Positions 6,863 to 8,410 of a DNA stretch of 8,410 nt are shown here, piece by piece; the first letter of the stretch is position 1; each line of letters starts with the position of its first letter. The stretch comes from Rickettsiales bacterium (GTDB lineage: Bacteria > Pseudomonadota > Alphaproteobacteria > Rickettsiales > 21-14-0-20-44-7): positions 1-8,410 of the forward strand of contig JALZVI010000020.1 in NCBI GenBank assembly GCA_023301015.1, in the 5' to 3' direction. Position numbers and translations under genes: made by a program. The notes under the pieces were generated by a model. That model was not told the DNA's origin, made no database searches, and saw nothing but the letters and a program-made list of their open reading frames with translations.

Positions 6863-8110
6863 ATGAATATTTTGGTTATTGGCTCGGGTGGACGCGAACA
6901 TGCGCTTTGTTGGGCAATTGCGAACTCACCGCAATGCAAAGAAGTTTTTGTTGCTCCTGGAAATGCTGGCATGTCAGACTTTGCAACAAGAGTGAAAATT
7001 AGACCCACCGATTTTGACGAGGTAATAGAATTTTGCCGTGAAAAGCTGGTCGATTTTGTTGTGATTGGCCCTGAAGCGCCATTGGTTGCTGGCCTCACTG
7101 ACTTTTTAGAAGATCGTGGTATAAAAGTTTTTGGCCCATCGCGCGAAGCTGCGCAGCTTGAGGCCTCAAAGGCATATATGAAAGATGTTGCAGCAGCAGC
7201 AGGTGTTCCAACAGCGAAATATGCACGCTTTAAGGATGCGGATGCTGCAAAAGCATATATCCGCGAACAGGGCGCACCAATTGTGGTTAAGGCCGATGGC
7301 TTGGCAGCTGGGAAGGGCGTTGTGGTTGCGGAAAGCGTGGATGAAGCGCTGGCTGCAATTGATGAGATTATGGTTGAGAAGCAGCATGGCGATGCTGGTG
7401 ACGAGGTGTTGATTGAAGAATGCATGTTCGGCCGCGAAGCCAGCTTTTTTGTGGCTTGCAACAACGACAAAGTTTTTGAATTCGGCACGGCGTGTGACTA
7501 TAAGCGCGTTGGCGAAGGCGATGTGGGGCCAAACACGGGCGGAATGGGAACATTCTCTCCTGCGGATATGATTGACGAGAAGATGGCTGCTGAAATTATG
7601 GAAAAAATCATCAACCCGACTTTGGTGGAGATGAAAAAACGTGGCGCTGAATATAAGGGCTTCTTGTTTGCTGGCTTGATGATGACGAGCGAAGGGCCAA
7701 AGCTGATTGAATATAACTGTCGCATGGGTGATCCAGAAACGCAGAGCATTTTGCCGCGCTTACAAAGTGACATTCTCGAAACTTTGCTCGGCAATGCTGC
7801 GCCGAAATTCAGCGATGAACATGCTGTTTGCGTTGTTTATGCAGCCAATGGCTATCCGAAAGCGTATGAGAAAAATACGGTGATTAAAGGCTTGGAGCAT
7901 TTGGTGAATGACTCTGACGAAGCCAGCGTTTTTCATGCTGGAACAGCGCATAAAGACAAGCAGTGGGTTAGCTTTGGCGGACGAGTTTTGGGAGTGGTTG
8001 CAAAAGCGGCAACACTTGAACAAGCAAAGGCCAGTGCTTATATGAAAATTGAGAAAATTGATTGGAGCGAGGGCTTCTATCGCAAGGATATTGGAGAGAT
8101 TTATGAGTAA
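6863..8110 (+). CDS. purD: Phosphoribosylamine-glycine ligase (GAR synthetase), 415 aa
   Basis: Second step of purine synthesis: joins phosphoribosylamine and glycine with ATP to give glycinamide ribonucleotide; cytoplasmic ATP-grasp enzyme. The N-terminal domain opens MNILVIGSGGREHA (1-14). The ATP-grasp domain shows VVKADGLAAGKGV (141-153), KRVGEGDVGPNTGGMG (ending at Gly229) and the family signature EYNCRMGDPETQ (283-294). The C-terminal domain is complete to EIYE. The start is uncertain. Alignment with the usual MKVLVIG beginning selects the ATG at 6863; an in-frame ATG at 6854 would add three residues, and a TTG at 6818 would add 15 that are not family-like. None has a visible Shine-Dalgarno site. 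The end overlaps the next gene by eight bases. The identification is secure. Confidence 0.96.
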   Translation: MNILVIGSGGREHALCWAIANSPQCKEVFVAPGNAGMSDFATRVKIRPTDFDEVIEFCREKLVDFVVIGPEAPLVAGLTDFLEDRGIKVFGPSREAAQLEASKAYMKDVAAAAGVPTAKYARFKDADAAKAYIREQGAPIVVKADGLAAGKGVVVAESVDEALAAIDEIMVEKQHGDAGDEVLIEECMFGREASFFVACNNDKVFEFGTACDYKRVGEGDVGPNTGGMGTFSPADMIDEKMAAEIMEKIINPTLVEMKKRGAEYKGFLFAGLMMTSEGPKLIEYNCRMGDPETQSILPRLQSDILETLLGNAAPKFSDEHAVCVVYAANGYPKAYEKNTVIKGLEHLVNDSDEASVFHAGTAHKDKQWVSFGGRVLGVVAKAATLEQAKASAYMKIEKIDWSEGFYRKDIGEIYE

Positions 8111-8410
8111 GAAATTCGGAAAAAGAGAATCGTCAATTTTACTATTCATATTGGTCTTGGCATGTTTGGTCTTCCTTGGTTGGGGCAACATGGATGTTTC
8201 TGACTTTGAGAGTAAAAAGCAAAGCTCAGGCAAAGCGTTGATTGGCGGTGAGTTTGTGCTAACAGATCAAAATGGCGCGGAATTTTCAAGCGCGCAGCTG
8301 CAAGGCAAAAAGGCGCTGATCTTCTTCGGCTTCACCAACTGCCCAGCAGTTTGCCCAACATCAATGGCGGTGATTTCTGCGGTGATGGAGCAGGTGGATG
8401 CGGATGAGGT
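8103..8410 (+). CDS. Sco1/SenC copper chaperone, N-terminal part (window edge)
   Basis: Partial gene; 102 codons are visible. The family is membrane-anchored with a thioredoxin fold facing the periplasm, and delivers copper to, or reduces, the CuA site of cytochrome c oxidase. A basic N-terminus (SKKFGKRE) is followed by one membrane segment (about 11-28). The fold begins with GGEFVLTDQNG (48-58) and reaches the copper-binding CxxxC as FTNCPAVCPT (Cys80, Cys84). Most relatives have F and D where this has N and A (TFCPDVCPT). The copper-binding histidine would lie beyond the window. The ATG lies inside the last codons of purD (ATGAGTAA, eight-base overlap), with GGAGAG four bases upstream, so both are probably on one transcript. 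Cys21 in VLAC weakly resembles a lipobox, but hydrophobic residues continue after it, so a membrane anchor is favoured. Confidence 0.88.
   Translation, partial: MSKKFGKRESSILLFILVLACLVFLGWGNMDVSDFESKKQSSGKALIGGEFVLTDQNGAEFSSAQLQGKKALIFFGFTNCPAVCPTSMAVISAVMEQVDADE

Noticed and set aside
6814..7488. A 224-residue reading frame on the minus strand
   Set aside because: It lies opposite the start of purD, whose motifs are unmistakable. Its serine/alanine-rich sequence looks like the shadow of the real codons.
7760..8233. A 157-residue minus-strand reading frame across the purD/Sco junction
   Set aside because: Both plus-strand genes are strongly supported there, and this frame shows no domain.

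Overview
The window looks like a stretch of alphaproteobacterial chromosome of moderate GC, judged by eye. The main evidence is a PopZ (DUF2497) pole-organising protein directly downstream of a TolC-type outer-membrane channel gene, an arrangement I recall from Caulobacter and other Alphaproteobacteria. A short-form IlvD, a Sco1/SenC copper chaperone and a COG2945-like hydrolase fit this. I cannot name the genus. No tRNA, rRNA, CRISPR array, transposase or phage gene was seen.

Layout: (1) 1-77 is a short leader, followed by a plus-strand alpha/beta hydrolase (78-827). (2) 828-1060 lies between convergent genes and carries two imperfect copies of a ~60-bp GC-rich unit, a weak hairpin and a perfect 18-bp palindrome, probably the termination zone for both directions. 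(3) 1061-6746 is a minus-strand gene string, transcribed right to left: ndk, tolC, popZ, a secreted ankyrin-repeat protein, ilvD. Junctions are a 4-nt overlap, 17 nt, a 4-nt overlap and 22 nt, so a single transcript is likely. (4) 6747-6862 is a divergent promoter region. (5) purD (plus strand) follows and overlaps a Sco1/SenC gene by 8 nt; the latter runs off the window end.

Two themes coexist. Housekeeping metabolism is represented by nucleotide balance (Ndk), purine synthesis (PurD) and branched-chain amino acid synthesis (IlvD). Envelope and cell-organisation genes are TolC, PopZ, an exported ankyrin protein and a copper chaperone for cytochrome oxidase. The least-explained gene is the exported ankyrin protein, which has seven regular 33-residue repeats and a four-cysteine N-terminal module and is translationally coupled to popZ. 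The PopZ homologue is also unusual: it has a very long acidic linker with an internal 26-residue duplication. I found no clear new defence or mobile system; the candidates for novelty are the ankyrin gene, the PopZ linker and the intergenic repeats.
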